A stretch of DNA of 64,000 nt from Hyphomonadaceae bacterium BL14 (GTDB taxonomy: Bacteria > Pseudomonadota > Alphaproteobacteria > Caulobacterales > Maricaulaceae), in assembly GCA_027627705.1 (NCBI GenBank), contig CP091242.1, positions 1 to 64,000 of the forward strand, in the 5' to 3' direction. The notes beneath the pieces are model-generated. The model did no database searches. It was not told where the DNA came from and saw only the letters and a program-made list of their open reading frames with translations. Shown piece after piece: positions 17,239 through 24,867 of this stretch (position 1 is its first letter; each line of letters starts with the position of its first letter). A program made the translations under genes and the position numbers.

Positions 17239-18345
17239 TCACGCGCTGAAGAAACAATTGTGTATCGGGACCGATGCCGCGCCGATCATGCCCGCGGCCG
17301 GTCCAAGCGAGGATGCAAACAGCTTGGGCCTGGGCAGAAGAACGCCCTCATTGCAGAAGCTGTCATCGTCGATACGGGCCACAATCTCCTGGATCAGGTG
17401 CGCAGGAAGGCGGCCGCCTATGATGATGGCTTCAGGGTCAAGAAAGCGGGCCGTAATCCAGAGGCTGTGGCGCAGCTGGTCCGAGGCCCGGCCGATCCAG
17501 CGCTTGAGCGGGGCGCAGGTTTGAGGCCTGAGGTCATCGAGGTCCCTGAAATCTTCGATGTCGACGCCTTCAGCGCGCAATGTCTCCAGCAGGTCCTGTC
17601 CCGACGGCCGCGGCCGGTCGTTTGGAAACTGGACGCCGATGAGGCCGCTATTTCCGTTGGCGCCGCGATAGAGCTTGCCATTGAGAACCAGTCCGCCACC
17701 GATACCGTGGCCGATATGCACGAAAAAGAAGTTCGATATGGTCTGCCCGATGCCCATGAGCCGCTCCCCGAGAGCGGCGCTGGCGCTGTCATTTTCGACG
17801 AAAACCGGGAAGTCCAATTGCGCCCCGAGCACGCTCTGCAAATCTCCGGAGCCAAATTCGGGGAACAACGGGTGGGCCACAAGCCGCGAGCGATCAAACA
17901 CGAAATCACCAGGCAAGGCGAAGCCCACGCCCACCATCAATTCAGGCTTGATCCCAGCATCCGCAATCATGCGATGAATGAGCCTGTTTGCAGTTTGCGC
18001 AACCGAGCCTGGGTCCCTTGACGCCAGCGGCGCCTCAACCTCGGTTATGAGCGTGCCGCCCAGATCGACGATGCCGAGCCTCATGGAACTCGTTGAAAAA
18101 TAGACGCCGCAAGCGTAGGCGGCGTCGGCCTTGATAACGAGGGGCCGCGCCGGCTGGCCGCGCGAGCCGGTCCGGCGCACGTCCTCCACCAGAAAGCCCA
18201 AGTCCGATAGATCCTTCACGATCCGGGTAACTGACATCATGGACAGATGCGTGTGCGGACCGATATCGACGCGAGCGATCGGCCCATAGCGCCAGATCAC
18301 GTCAAGCACGGATCGTTGGCTATCGGTCAGGATCAATGGCTTCAT
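17239..18345 (-). CDS. ROK-family transcriptional repressor
   Basis: Start at 18345 (MKPLILTDSQRSVLDVIW) gives 368 residues; a longer start at 18393 is possible but lacks support. Residues 5-75 are a MarR-like winged helix (HLSMMSVTRIVKDLSDLGFL). The ROK sugar-kinase-like fold follows, with VGVGFALPGDF, FVENDSASAALGE and HIGHGIGGGLVLNGKLYRGANGNSGLIG. The CxCGxxGC zinc-binding motif of typical ROK repressors is not present. Such proteins sense sugars or sugar phosphates; this one likely regulates the adjacent symporter, 123 bp downstream, and perhaps the TonB receptor operon. Confidence 0.88.
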   Translation of the reverse strand: MKPLILTDSQRSVLDVIWRYGPIARVDIGPHTHLSMMSVTRIVKDLSDLGFLVEDVRRTGSRGQPARPLVIKADAAYACGVYFSTSSMRLGIVDLGGTLITEVEAPLASRDPGSVAQTANRLIHRMIADAGIKPELMVGVGFALPGDFVFDRSRLVAHPLFPEFGSGDLQSVLGAQLDFPVFVENDSASAALGERLMGIGQTISNFFFVHIGHGIGGGLVLNGKLYRGANGNSGLIGVQFPNDRPRPSGQDLLETLRAEGVDIEDFRDLDDLRPQTCAPLKRWIGRASDQLRHSLWITARFLDPEAIIIGGRLPAHLIQEIVARIDDDSFCNEGVLLPRPKLFASSLGPAAGMIGAASVPIHNCFFSA

Positions 18346-18448
18346 TCTTCGCGCTTCCGGTCGGCACAGGCAGATCTTGTGCGGCTTCAGCATTCAAGTT
18401 TTTGGCAGTTTGATTTGTACGAAGCCCGGCAGTGCAAGTCACCTGCCG

Positions 18449-19315
18449 TCAGCTGGCATGCAGAAGCCGAAGGTACCCTGCCAACTTGAACTTGGCCTGC
18501 CGCAGCCGCACGACATGTGGGCTGGAGAGCCTTGCTGAAACGCCTATGCTGACCGCCAGTTGAGCCGTTTCCAGCGGCTCGCCTTTTCGGGTTTGGTTAC
18601 GGTAGCGTCTCCCCCACCATTTGAGCCGGGCTTCCTTACGGACGTGGCCGTCCTTGTCTTCAAAACTGACGTCGTCGGGCAGTTTGATCTCGGTGCCTTT
18701 GAGGATGACATCGACCGCCTCTCCAAGGGGGCGCCCGGTGTCGGCTGCTTCCTGCCAGACGTCGCTCCTGTCTGGTCCAGCCAGCACGAGCGGATCACTC
18801 AGGCGATCTATGTGGTCCGGGCTCCAGCAGGCGTGGACGGCGCGCAGCCCGGGCAGTTCGATCCATAGTGGCAGGCTGGCGAACCACGCGAGGTCCTCGC
18901 GCATACGGGCCCGGGCTTCAGGGCATGCATGGTACTCGCGCAGGAACGCCACGTGCTGGCCAATATTCTTGTCGCTACGCGCGCGCAGATGCCGGCCGGG
19001 AACCTGCGGATCATCCATCGAGAAGTGCACGGCATTGAGCTCGTGATTGCCCATGAGGCAGACTGCTTCGCCGGCCTCGACCATGGATCTTACGGTCTGG
19101 ACGACGCCCATATTGCTGGGGCCGCGGTCCACGAGGTCTCCCAGGAACAGGGCCTTGCGCCCCTCACTGTGGCGCCAGATCCCGCTCATGCGGTCATAGC
19201 CAAGCTCGAGAAGCAGTCGCTCGAGCGGCGCGAGATGACCATGAATATCGCCGATCACATCGATGCCCTGTGCGCTCGACAGAAGGTCATTCGGGTCGAT
19301 GTTGGCAGGGGCCAT
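18449..19315 (-). CDS. Metallophosphoesterase (PrpE/diadenosine-tetraphosphatase-like), C-terminus atypical
   Basis: A 288-residue protein, no signal peptide. Metal-site motifs are GDIHGH (22-27), FLGDLVDRGPSN, LMGNHELNAVHF and VHACWSPDHI, as in Ser/Thr phosphatase-like Ap4A hydrolases. Family members normally continue with a GHYW motif about 40-60 residues after the KWWG block. Here, after LKWWGRRYRN, the sequence runs into an unrelated tail (LRQAKFKLAGYLRLLHAS) and no GHYW is visible in any minus-strand frame nearby. It may be C-terminally truncated or altered. Confidence 0.8.
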   Translation of the reverse strand: MAPANIDPNDLLSSAQGIDVIGDIHGHLAPLERLLLELGYDRMSGIWRHSEGRKALFLGDLVDRGPSNMGVVQTVRSMVEAGEAVCLMGNHELNAVHFSMDDPQVPGRHLRARSDKNIGQHVAFLREYHACPEARARMREDLAWFASLPLWIELPGLRAVHACWSPDHIDRLSDPLVLAGPDRSDVWQEAADTGRPLGEAVDVILKGTEIKLPDDVSFEDKDGHVRKEARLKWWGRRYRNQTRKGEPLETAQLAVSIGVSARLSSPHVVRLRQAKFKLAGYLRLLHAS

Positions 19316-19378
19316 GGTATGTCCTCAACAGGGCTGCGCGCGGATGCTCGGGGCGCCGGGTAGTGGGTGTGGGCTCAC

Positions 19379-20278
19379 CTACCTGGCGATCTCCACCAGG
19401 ATCGGGCAGTGGTCAGAGGGACGCGTCGGACCTGTCTCGGTGAATGTAGTCTCAGAGAACGATCCCATCACCTTGCGCGTGAAGGCGTGCTCGTTGAGCA
19501 CCAGAAAATCGATGAATTCGCTATAGCGCGGATCGCAGGCCGGGCGGATGCCGGCGCCCGCGATGTGAAGGGCGTAAGGGTCGCCGTCATTGAGACCGCG
19601 CCAGACCTCGTCGCCGTCCATCTCAAAACGCCGGTTGAAATCACCCCCGACGATGACGGCGCGCCCCGATGCAATGCGCATATCCACCCAGTCTTCCAGC
19701 ACATCGGCCTGCGCAAATAGCGTCGGGCAGACATTGGACGTGTCGCCCTGATGGCAACCGGAGGCGAGATGTACGCTCATGATGTCGAGAGGCTCGCCCT
19801 CGACAAGCGAGATCGCCACGCCGTGGCGCATCCGGCCAGAGCTGCGCACATCCAGCTCGACAAAATCTGGCAGGCGCTCATGGGCAAGGGTGTCGCGGAT
19901 GGCGATGGCGGTGTTCTGGGCGCGCAGGCGCGAGCCGTCATCGCGGCCGCGGCACAGCGGGTACTCGCCAGAGGCAGGCCGCTCCTCGACATGGAAGGAC
20001 CAGCCCGGGCCGAACACACGCTCGAGCGCGCTCTCGCCATCGATCTCCTGGAGGAGCCATATGTCAGCATCGACCTGCCTGATGTAATCGGCCACCCGGT
20101 TCAGACCGGCCTCGTCGCGCGGGGCGCAACCTGCGCCGAGCTCAGCGGTGAGGTGCTCGATATTCCAGGCGGCGATGCGCAGCGTGGCAGGGTCACGCGC
20201 CGGAGCGACTGTATCGGTGGGCGCCTGGCAGGCTCCCAGCAGCATCGCGGCGCCGAGGCTCAGGACAAAGCGCATCAT
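19379..20278 (-). CDS. Endonuclease/exonuclease/phosphatase-family lipoprotein
   Basis: A 299-residue protein with a lipoprotein signal (VLSLGAAMLLGAC, lipid Cys17). The EEP fold motifs appear in order: IAAWNIEHL (Asn), LLQEIDG (catalytic metal Glu), DIMSVHLASGC, VIVGGDFNRR and the C-terminal PSDHCPILVEI (Asp-His). It would be a membrane-anchored periplasmic nuclease or phosphodiesterase; EEP members range from DNases to sphingomyelinases. It is downstream of no clear partner; the next gene, convergent in function with phosphate metabolism, is 63 bp away. Confidence 0.88.
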   Translation of the reverse strand: MMRFVLSLGAAMLLGACQAPTDTVAPARDPATLRIAAWNIEHLTAELGAGCAPRDEAGLNRVADYIRQVDADIWLLQEIDGESALERVFGPGWSFHVEERPASGEYPLCRGRDDGSRLRAQNTAIAIRDTLAHERLPDFVELDVRSSGRMRHGVAISLVEGEPLDIMSVHLASGCHQGDTSNVCPTLFAQADVLEDWVDMRIASGRAVIVGGDFNRRFEMDGDEVWRGLNDGDPYALHIAGAGIRPACDPRYSEFIDFLVLNEHAFTRKVMGSFSETTFTETGPTRPSDHCPILVEIAR

Positions 20279-20477
20279 GGGCAGGCCTCCTCAGATATCG
20301 GTTGGCTGAGCGATAGCCTCCGCCACGAAGGCGCACAACCGCCCTTCGGGCTTTCTGGCGCGCGATGCCTGCTTGCCCTGGCGGCCCGCGCGCCATGTGT
20401 TGCCATGGGGTGACAGCCAGATCCGGGGCTTCGGGTTAAGGTTTGCGCCTATTTGGGTGCAGGCCGAAAAGGGGGGC

Positions 20478-21062
20478 ATGATGTTCGGACGCCGCAGGGC
20501 TGGCACGATCGGAGGGGTCGGCGTGCAGCAGATAATCGGTGTGGGCGGCGCGCTGACGTTCGCCAATATCCTCAAGGATCTGATCTTCTGGACCGACATG
20601 ATCCGCACCATTCTCGGCGGGTGGGCACAGTTCGTGCAGACCTGGCTGTGGCCAGTCGCCGCATTCCTGTTTGGCTGGGTGTTCGAGCTTCTACAGCTCG
20701 AGCTTACCGCCTTCTGGAAGGACTATCTGACCATAGGGCTCCTGTTCGCGGCCGGGTTTTTGCGCCATTTCTGGCTGGTGGTGCGCCGCATCGACGAGGA
20801 GGCGAGTGCTGATCTGGAAGAATATGGCGGCAAGGCCATCATCCCGTTCCCTATCTATATGTCGTCTGCCTTGCGCTGGGCGCCGCTGATCCTGACGCCT
20901 CTATCGATCGTCGCCTGGCCCGCCACGCTGGTCCTGTTTGCCGCAATGATGGTGCTGTCACGCGAGGATGTGCGCTTTGTCATTTATGGGCTGGTGTCGA
21001 TACTGTTGCCGCTGATCTATCTTGCGCTGCTGATCGCCGTGAACGAGCTCGTACTCAGATAA
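20478..21062 (+). CDS. Polytopic membrane protein of unknown function
   Basis: Start at 20478 (or the adjacent ATG at 20481) follows GGGGGG and gives 194 residues. About five hydrophobic segments are visible (TWLWPVAAFLFGWVFELL, YLTIGLLFAAGFLRHFWLVV, WAPLILTPLSIVAWPATLVL, VLFAAMMVL, YGLVSILLPLIYLALLIAV), with the acidic loop RRIDEEASADLEEYGG between. I recognise no family. The gene is 18 bp upstream of a SUMF1-fold protein on the same strand, so the two probably form an operon. Confidence 0.75.
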   Translation: MMFGRRRAGTIGGVGVQQIIGVGGALTFANILKDLIFWTDMIRTILGGWAQFVQTWLWPVAAFLFGWVFELLQLELTAFWKDYLTIGLLFAAGFLRHFWLVVRRIDEEASADLEEYGGKAIIPFPIYMSSALRWAPLILTPLSIVAWPATLVLFAAMMVLSREDVRFVIYGLVSILLPLIYLALLIAVNELVLR

Positions 21063-21080
21063 ATCAGGACAGGGCAGATC

Positions 21081-21806
21081 ATGGGGTTGTTCAATCGGCG
21101 CAAACTGATCCTGCCACGCATGGTGCGCATCAGGCCGGGCCGGTTCGTAATGGGCTCGCCGGAAAACGAGCCGGGTCATCGCGAGTCTGAGTCCCCCCAA
21201 CATGAAGTGAGGATCGACTACGCCTTCGAGGTGGGCAAATATCCTGTCACCTTCCGCGAATGGGACTCGGCGGCGCGCCTTGGCGCCTGTGACGGATACT
21301 TTCCACCAGATGAGGGTTGGGGCCGGGGCTGGAAGCCCGTCATCCATGTCAGCTGGGAGGATGCGCAGGCCTATATCCGCTTCCTGAACGAACGCACGGG
21401 CCGGCGCTATCGCCTGCTGACGGAGGCCGAGTGGGAGTATTGCTGCCGGGCGGGCACGACGACGGCCTATGCCTTTGGCGACACGCTGCGTAGCCGCAAG
21501 CAGGGTGTCGTTTTCAGCTACATCCGCATGGTCGAGGTCAACCGGCTCTGGGCCAATAAATGGGGGCTCGTGAGCATGCATGGCAATGTGTTGGAGTGGG
21601 TCGAGGATTGTTGGAACGACAGCCATGCAGGCGCACCGACGGACGGCTCTGCGCGCACAACTGGTAATTGCTCTAACCGCGTCCTCCGCGGCGGTTCGTG
21701 GTACAACAACCCGCTGAGCCTGCGCTCCGCCAACCGCAGCAGGGGCGCGTCTGGCTTCCGGGACCTCAACATCGGGTTCCGTCTTGCGAGGACGCTTCCC
21801 GATTAG
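21081..21806 (+). CDS. SUMF1/FGE-fold protein without the catalytic cysteines
   Basis: A 241-residue cytoplasmic protein made almost entirely of one formylglycine-generating-enzyme-type (C-type lectin-like) domain: IRPGRFVMGSPENEPGH, HVSWEDAQAYIRFLNERTGRRYRLLTEAEWEYCCRAGT, GNVLEWVEDCW, VLRGGSWYNNPLSLRSANR and DLNIGFRLAR. The positions holding the FGE active-site Cys pair read WYNNPLSLR, so it cannot be a classical sulfatase activator. Such proteins often act as ligand-binding or ergothioneine/PvdO-like modules. It is co-transcribed with the membrane protein before it; function unknown. Confidence 0.88.
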   Translation: MGLFNRRKLILPRMVRIRPGRFVMGSPENEPGHRESESPQHEVRIDYAFEVGKYPVTFREWDSAARLGACDGYFPPDEGWGRGWKPVIHVSWEDAQAYIRFLNERTGRRYRLLTEAEWEYCCRAGTTTAYAFGDTLRSRKQGVVFSYIRMVEVNRLWANKWGLVSMHGNVLEWVEDCWNDSHAGAPTDGSARTTGNCSNRVLRGGSWYNNPLSLRSANRSRGASGFRDLNIGFRLARTLPD

Positions 21807-21863
21807 GGAAGCGGTTAACTGTTGGCTTTTTTACCTGTTTACCTGTGGCCATGACGAGAGGGG

Positions 21864-21913
21864 GCGCTGAAGCGCTGAGTGTGGGCGTAAGCGCCCCTGT
21901 CCCGCGAAGCGGG
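21864..21913. repeat. Trio of short stem-loops downstream of the SUMF1-fold gene
   Basis: Three compact inverted repeats follow one another: GCGC-TGAA-GCGC (21864-21875), GGGCG-TAAG-CGCCC (21883-21896) and CCCGC-GAA-GCGGG (21901-21913). They lie 60-110 bp after the stop codon. A run of six T occurs before them (21826-21831), not after. They could act as an mRNA 3' end structure or be a REP-like element. Confidence 0.4.
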
Positions 21914-21988
21914 TCGTTGGTTCGGGCAATATGCCGCTGACCAGCTCAGACTAACGCGTCCTGGCGACATAGACCCGACGGCAGGGCG

Positions 21989-22201
21989 TTACAACCGCCT
22001 CGCAGCCCATATTACCCGCCCGACGATGCTGACCTCCTCGGCGTCACGCTCATAGGTGCGGTATTCGGGATTGACCGAGTGGATGATGACGCGCGGCGGC
22101 TCGGAGTGGGCGATGTGCTCGACGCGCTTGGCCACAAGCCCCATGCCATCCCAGACCACGAAGATGCCAGGGTGTTGGGGTGACGCTTCAGCGTTTCGCA
22201 T
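21989..22201 (-). pseudogene. C-terminal stub of an S24-family (CI/LexA-like) phage repressor
   Basis: The 70-codon frame ends in a sequence typical of the S24 autoprotease C-terminus of phage repressors: IFVVWDGMGLVAKRVEHI (strand with the conserved Lys of the Ser-Lys dyad expected near VAKRV), HSVNPEYRTYE and VSIVGRVIWAARRL. The HTH half and the Ser of the dyad are missing; upstream sequence is AT-rich and unrelated. This is a remnant of a prophage repressor, possibly of the same or another decayed prophage. Confidence 0.75.
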
Positions 22202-22444
22202 GAGTTGGTTTATAACGACGCCTCGCGGCTATCAAAATAGCCTTGCAAGGCGACTTTTATTGTAAATACATCGTTATAGAGAAATTATGGCCGTTCAAGA
22301 GAAATGCTATTTGATTTTGCACGCAGCCTACAACAATCCGTATAAAGAGCATTAATTTTTTTGTAGGTGATATTAACCATAAGCCCGTAAGGTCAGATAC
22401 TCTGAAAGTCACTTGGCATCTTGGCAGCATATTGATCGCAGCTC
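22202..22444. other. AT-rich intergenic segment
   Basis: This stretch is conspicuously AT-rich compared with the rest of the window, with no recognisable gene. It separates the repressor stub from the interrupted ORF. The change in composition supports foreign origin of this region. Confidence 0.5.
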
Positions 22445-22646
22445 ATGAATCTGATCTATATTGATGAGAGCGGGCTTTATGAAAATAGTGACATAGATTG
22501 TTTATGTCAGAAATATGAAATACCAGTTTCTGAAAGACTTACACTTACAAATGTTATTGAGGACGCTGGCAGAACATATCTGGATCGTCGCAGGCTGCAC
22601 TTTCAGCCGGGGATGTTGCCGCGAACTCGGCGAGATTTGCGCCAAG

Positions 22647-23434
22647 CTAGGTGCTGTTGACAAAGTACCGGAACCACAGGCGGATTGAAGCGAGATGGAT
22701 GAAGCCGAGATAGCTGTCGGCGGTCTTGTCGTAGCGTGTGGCGAGGCGGCGTGAGCAGCGCAGCTTGTTGAAGCACCGCTCGATGCGGTTTCTCAGCCCA
22801 TAGACGAAGTCGTCGATCTGGACGGGGTTCTTGCGGTTTCGGCGCGCCGGGATCATCGGCACTGCGCCGGCGGCTTCCAGCGATGTTCGGATATTGTCGC
22901 TGTCATAGCCTTTGTCGGCCAGCAGGACGCGCGGGACTGAGCCATGCGCGGCCATTACCGCCTCATAACCTTTGTAGTCGGAGACTTCACCGCCGGTGAT
23001 CTCAGCGGCTATGGGCAGCCCTTCAGCGTTGGTGCGAAGGTGTATTTTGGTCGTGAAGCCACCTTTTGAGCGCCCAAAACCCTGTTTTTGAGTCCCCCTT
23101 TAGCGCCCGCAGCCTGATGGTGCGCGCGAACGATAGTGGAATCGACCATTTGAAGACTGTCGGGTACGGCCCCGCTCTCGCCCAGCGCTTCCAACATCAC
23201 CTCCCACACGCCTGACAGCGTCCAGCGGCGGAACTGGCGGTAGACCCGCGTCCACGGACCGAAATAGTCGTGAAGATCACGCCAGGGCGCGCCGGTGCGC
23301 GCGATCCAGAACACGCCGTCCAGCACGCGGCGATGATCAGAAGGCGGGCGGCCCCGCTTGCCTCCGGTCGCCACCACGAAAGGCGCAAAGAACGCCCACT
23401 CCTCGTCCGTCATCAAACCGCGAACCAAGACCAC
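22647..23434 (-). CDS. IS5-family (IS427-like) transposase, copy 1, made by -1 frameshift
   Basis: The first frame (23434 to about 23094) encodes MVLVRGLMTDEEWAFFAPFV...QMVDSTIVRAHHQAAGAKGG with the first catalytic Asp (MVDST). The second frame continues TKIHLRTNAEGLP...LLADKGYDSDNI...GLRNRIERCFNKLRCSRRLATRYDK, carrying the second Asp and the Glu of the DDE triad. They join by a -1 slip at AAAGGGGG (minus strand, 23094-23101). The TAG stop (22647-22649) is supplied partly by the TA target duplication. Compared with copy 2 there are at least three base differences, one of which changes Pro to Ser (AAHGSV). Confidence 0.88.
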
Positions 23435-23498
23435 CTCCCAAAAGCCAGTCTTGAATCACGCTTCGGGCGGGTTGGGAATCCACTTCGTCAACAGGTCC
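22650..23498 (-). mobile_element. IS5-family insertion sequence, copy 1
   Basis: The 849-bp element starts GGTGCTGTTGACAAAGT and ends, read inward, GGACCTGTTGACGAAGT, giving imperfect terminal repeats of 17 bp with 14 matches. It is flanked by a TA duplication (22648-22649 and 23499-23500), typical of the IS427 group. It interrupts a 193-codon ORF. A second copy in the same orientation begins 488 bp further on. Confidence 0.92.
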
Positions 23499-23983
23499 TA
23501 GAAACCTAATTGCTGCTCTCATCGAGGCAACGCCAAAGCCTGGCCAGGTCGCTGCAGACCAGGCCAGTGTTAACATCAGCCGCTTCCACTTGGCTGCTTT
23601 GCGCGAGGGCGGGCAGAGATCTGGAATGCGTGCGCCTGCTGGTGGCCGTCTCGATGAGGTTTACAGCACGCTCGCATGGCTCGCTCGCCTGTATGATCAT
23701 GCGCTTGAGGTCTGCGAGGGGCCGGGCGAGGAGCCAATGGCAGCCTGGCGCGCTGCGCTGACGCATTTTTACATACGTGTCCTGAAGCGCTCGCCAACCA
23801 AACCCAATGACCCCGTCCTGGAGAGCTTCCTTGCCGACTGCCAAGCACCGCTTCAGCGGCGAGCAGCAGACGAATGAGCCCACAGTGCAGATTGATATGA
23901 TTTTTGTAATTGTATTGCCCTTCATCATTAAATTGTTTAAACTGAATCGCATATATATAGCATTTAAATGCAGCTTGAGGTTT

Positions 23984-24771
23984 TTAGGTGCTGTTGACAA
24001 AGTACCGGAACCACAGGCGGATTGAAGCGAGATGGATGAAGCCGAGATAGCTGTCGGCGGTCTTGTCGTAGCGTGTGGCGAGGCGGCGTGAGCAGCGCAG
24101 CTTGTTGAAGCACCGCTCGATGCGGTTTCTCAGCCCATAGACGAAGTCGTCGATCTGGACGGGGTTCTTGCGGTTTCGGCGCGCCGGGATCATCGGCACG
24201 GCGCCGGCGGCTTCCAGCGATGTTCGGATATTGTCGCTGTCATAGCCTTTGTCGGCCAGCAGGACGCGCGGGACTGGGCCATGCGCGGCCATCACCGCCT
24301 CATAACCTTTGTAGTCGGAGACTTCACCGCCGGTGATCTCAGCGGCTATGGGCAGCCCTTCAGCGTTGGTGCGAAGGTGTATTTTGGTCGTGAAGCCACC
24401 TTTTGAGCGCCCAAAACCCTGTTTTTGAGTCCCCCTTTAGCGCCCGCAGCCTGATGGTGCGCGCGAACGATAGTGGAATCGACCATTTGAAGACTGTCGG
24501 GTACGGCCCCGCTCTCGCCCAGCGCTTCCAACATCACCTCCCACACGCCTGACAGCGTCCAGCGGCGGAACTGGCGGTAGACCCGCGTCCACGGACCGAA
24601 ATAGTCGTGAAGATCACGCCAGGGCGCGCCGGTGCGCGCGATCCAGAACACGCCGTCCAGCACGCGGCGATGATCAGAAGGCGGGCGGCCCCGCTTGCCT
24701 CCGGTCGCCACCACGAAAGGCGCAAAGAACGCCCACTCCTCGTCCGTCATCAAACCGCGAACCAAGACCAC
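23984..24771 (-). CDS. IS5-family (IS427-like) transposase, copy 2, made by -1 frameshift
   Basis: Nearly identical to copy 1. The OrfA frame runs from 24771, the slip site AAAGGGGG is at 24431-24438 on the minus strand, and the OrfB frame ends at a TAA (23984-23986) completed by the TA target duplication. DDE residues are the same as in copy 1. The visible amino-acid difference is AAHGPV here against AAHGSV in copy 1. Confidence 0.88.
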
Positions 24772-24835
24772 CTCCCAAAAGCCAGTCTTGAATCACGCTT
24801 CGGGCGGGTTGGGAATCCACTTCGTCAACAGGTCC
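23987..24835 (-). mobile_element. IS5-family insertion sequence, copy 2
   Basis: An 849-bp element with the same ends as copy 1, flanked by TA at 23985-23986 and 24836-24837. It is inserted about 110 bp after the end of the interrupted ORF, in an AT-rich spacer. Direct orientation of the two copies means recombination between them could delete 1337 bp, and together they could in principle mobilise the 488-bp segment between. Confidence 0.92.
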
Positions 24836-24867
24836 TAGTGATCCGCCGGAGAAACACGAGCTGAAGG

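Larger units (their letters stand above)
22445..23877 (+). pseudogene. Gene of unknown function interrupted by IS5-family copy 1
   Basis: The frame from ATG 22445 (MNLIYIDESGLYENSDIDC...) is open up to the IS end at 22649. If the IS (22650-23498) and one TA copy are removed, the same frame continues through RNLIAALIEATPKPGQVAAD to a stop at 23875-23877. This restores a 193-residue ORF. The downstream half contains RLDEVYSTLAWLARLYDHAL and FYIRVLKRSPTKPNDPVL, a coherent helical protein. I recognise no family. The left part is AT-rich. As it stands the gene is broken, ending shortly inside the IS (22660). Confidence 0.6.

Noticed and set aside
23506..24000. 164-codon minus-strand ORF between the IS copies
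   Set aside because: It opposes the reconstructed plus-strand gene half, which keeps the frame across the IS junction. The minus frame has no protein-like character.
22650..24835. Composite transposon formed by the two IS5 copies
   Set aside because: The 488-bp interior holds only the second half of a broken gene and no passenger. Each IS has its own TA duplication, and the left IS sits precisely in that gene, so they are best explained as separate insertions.
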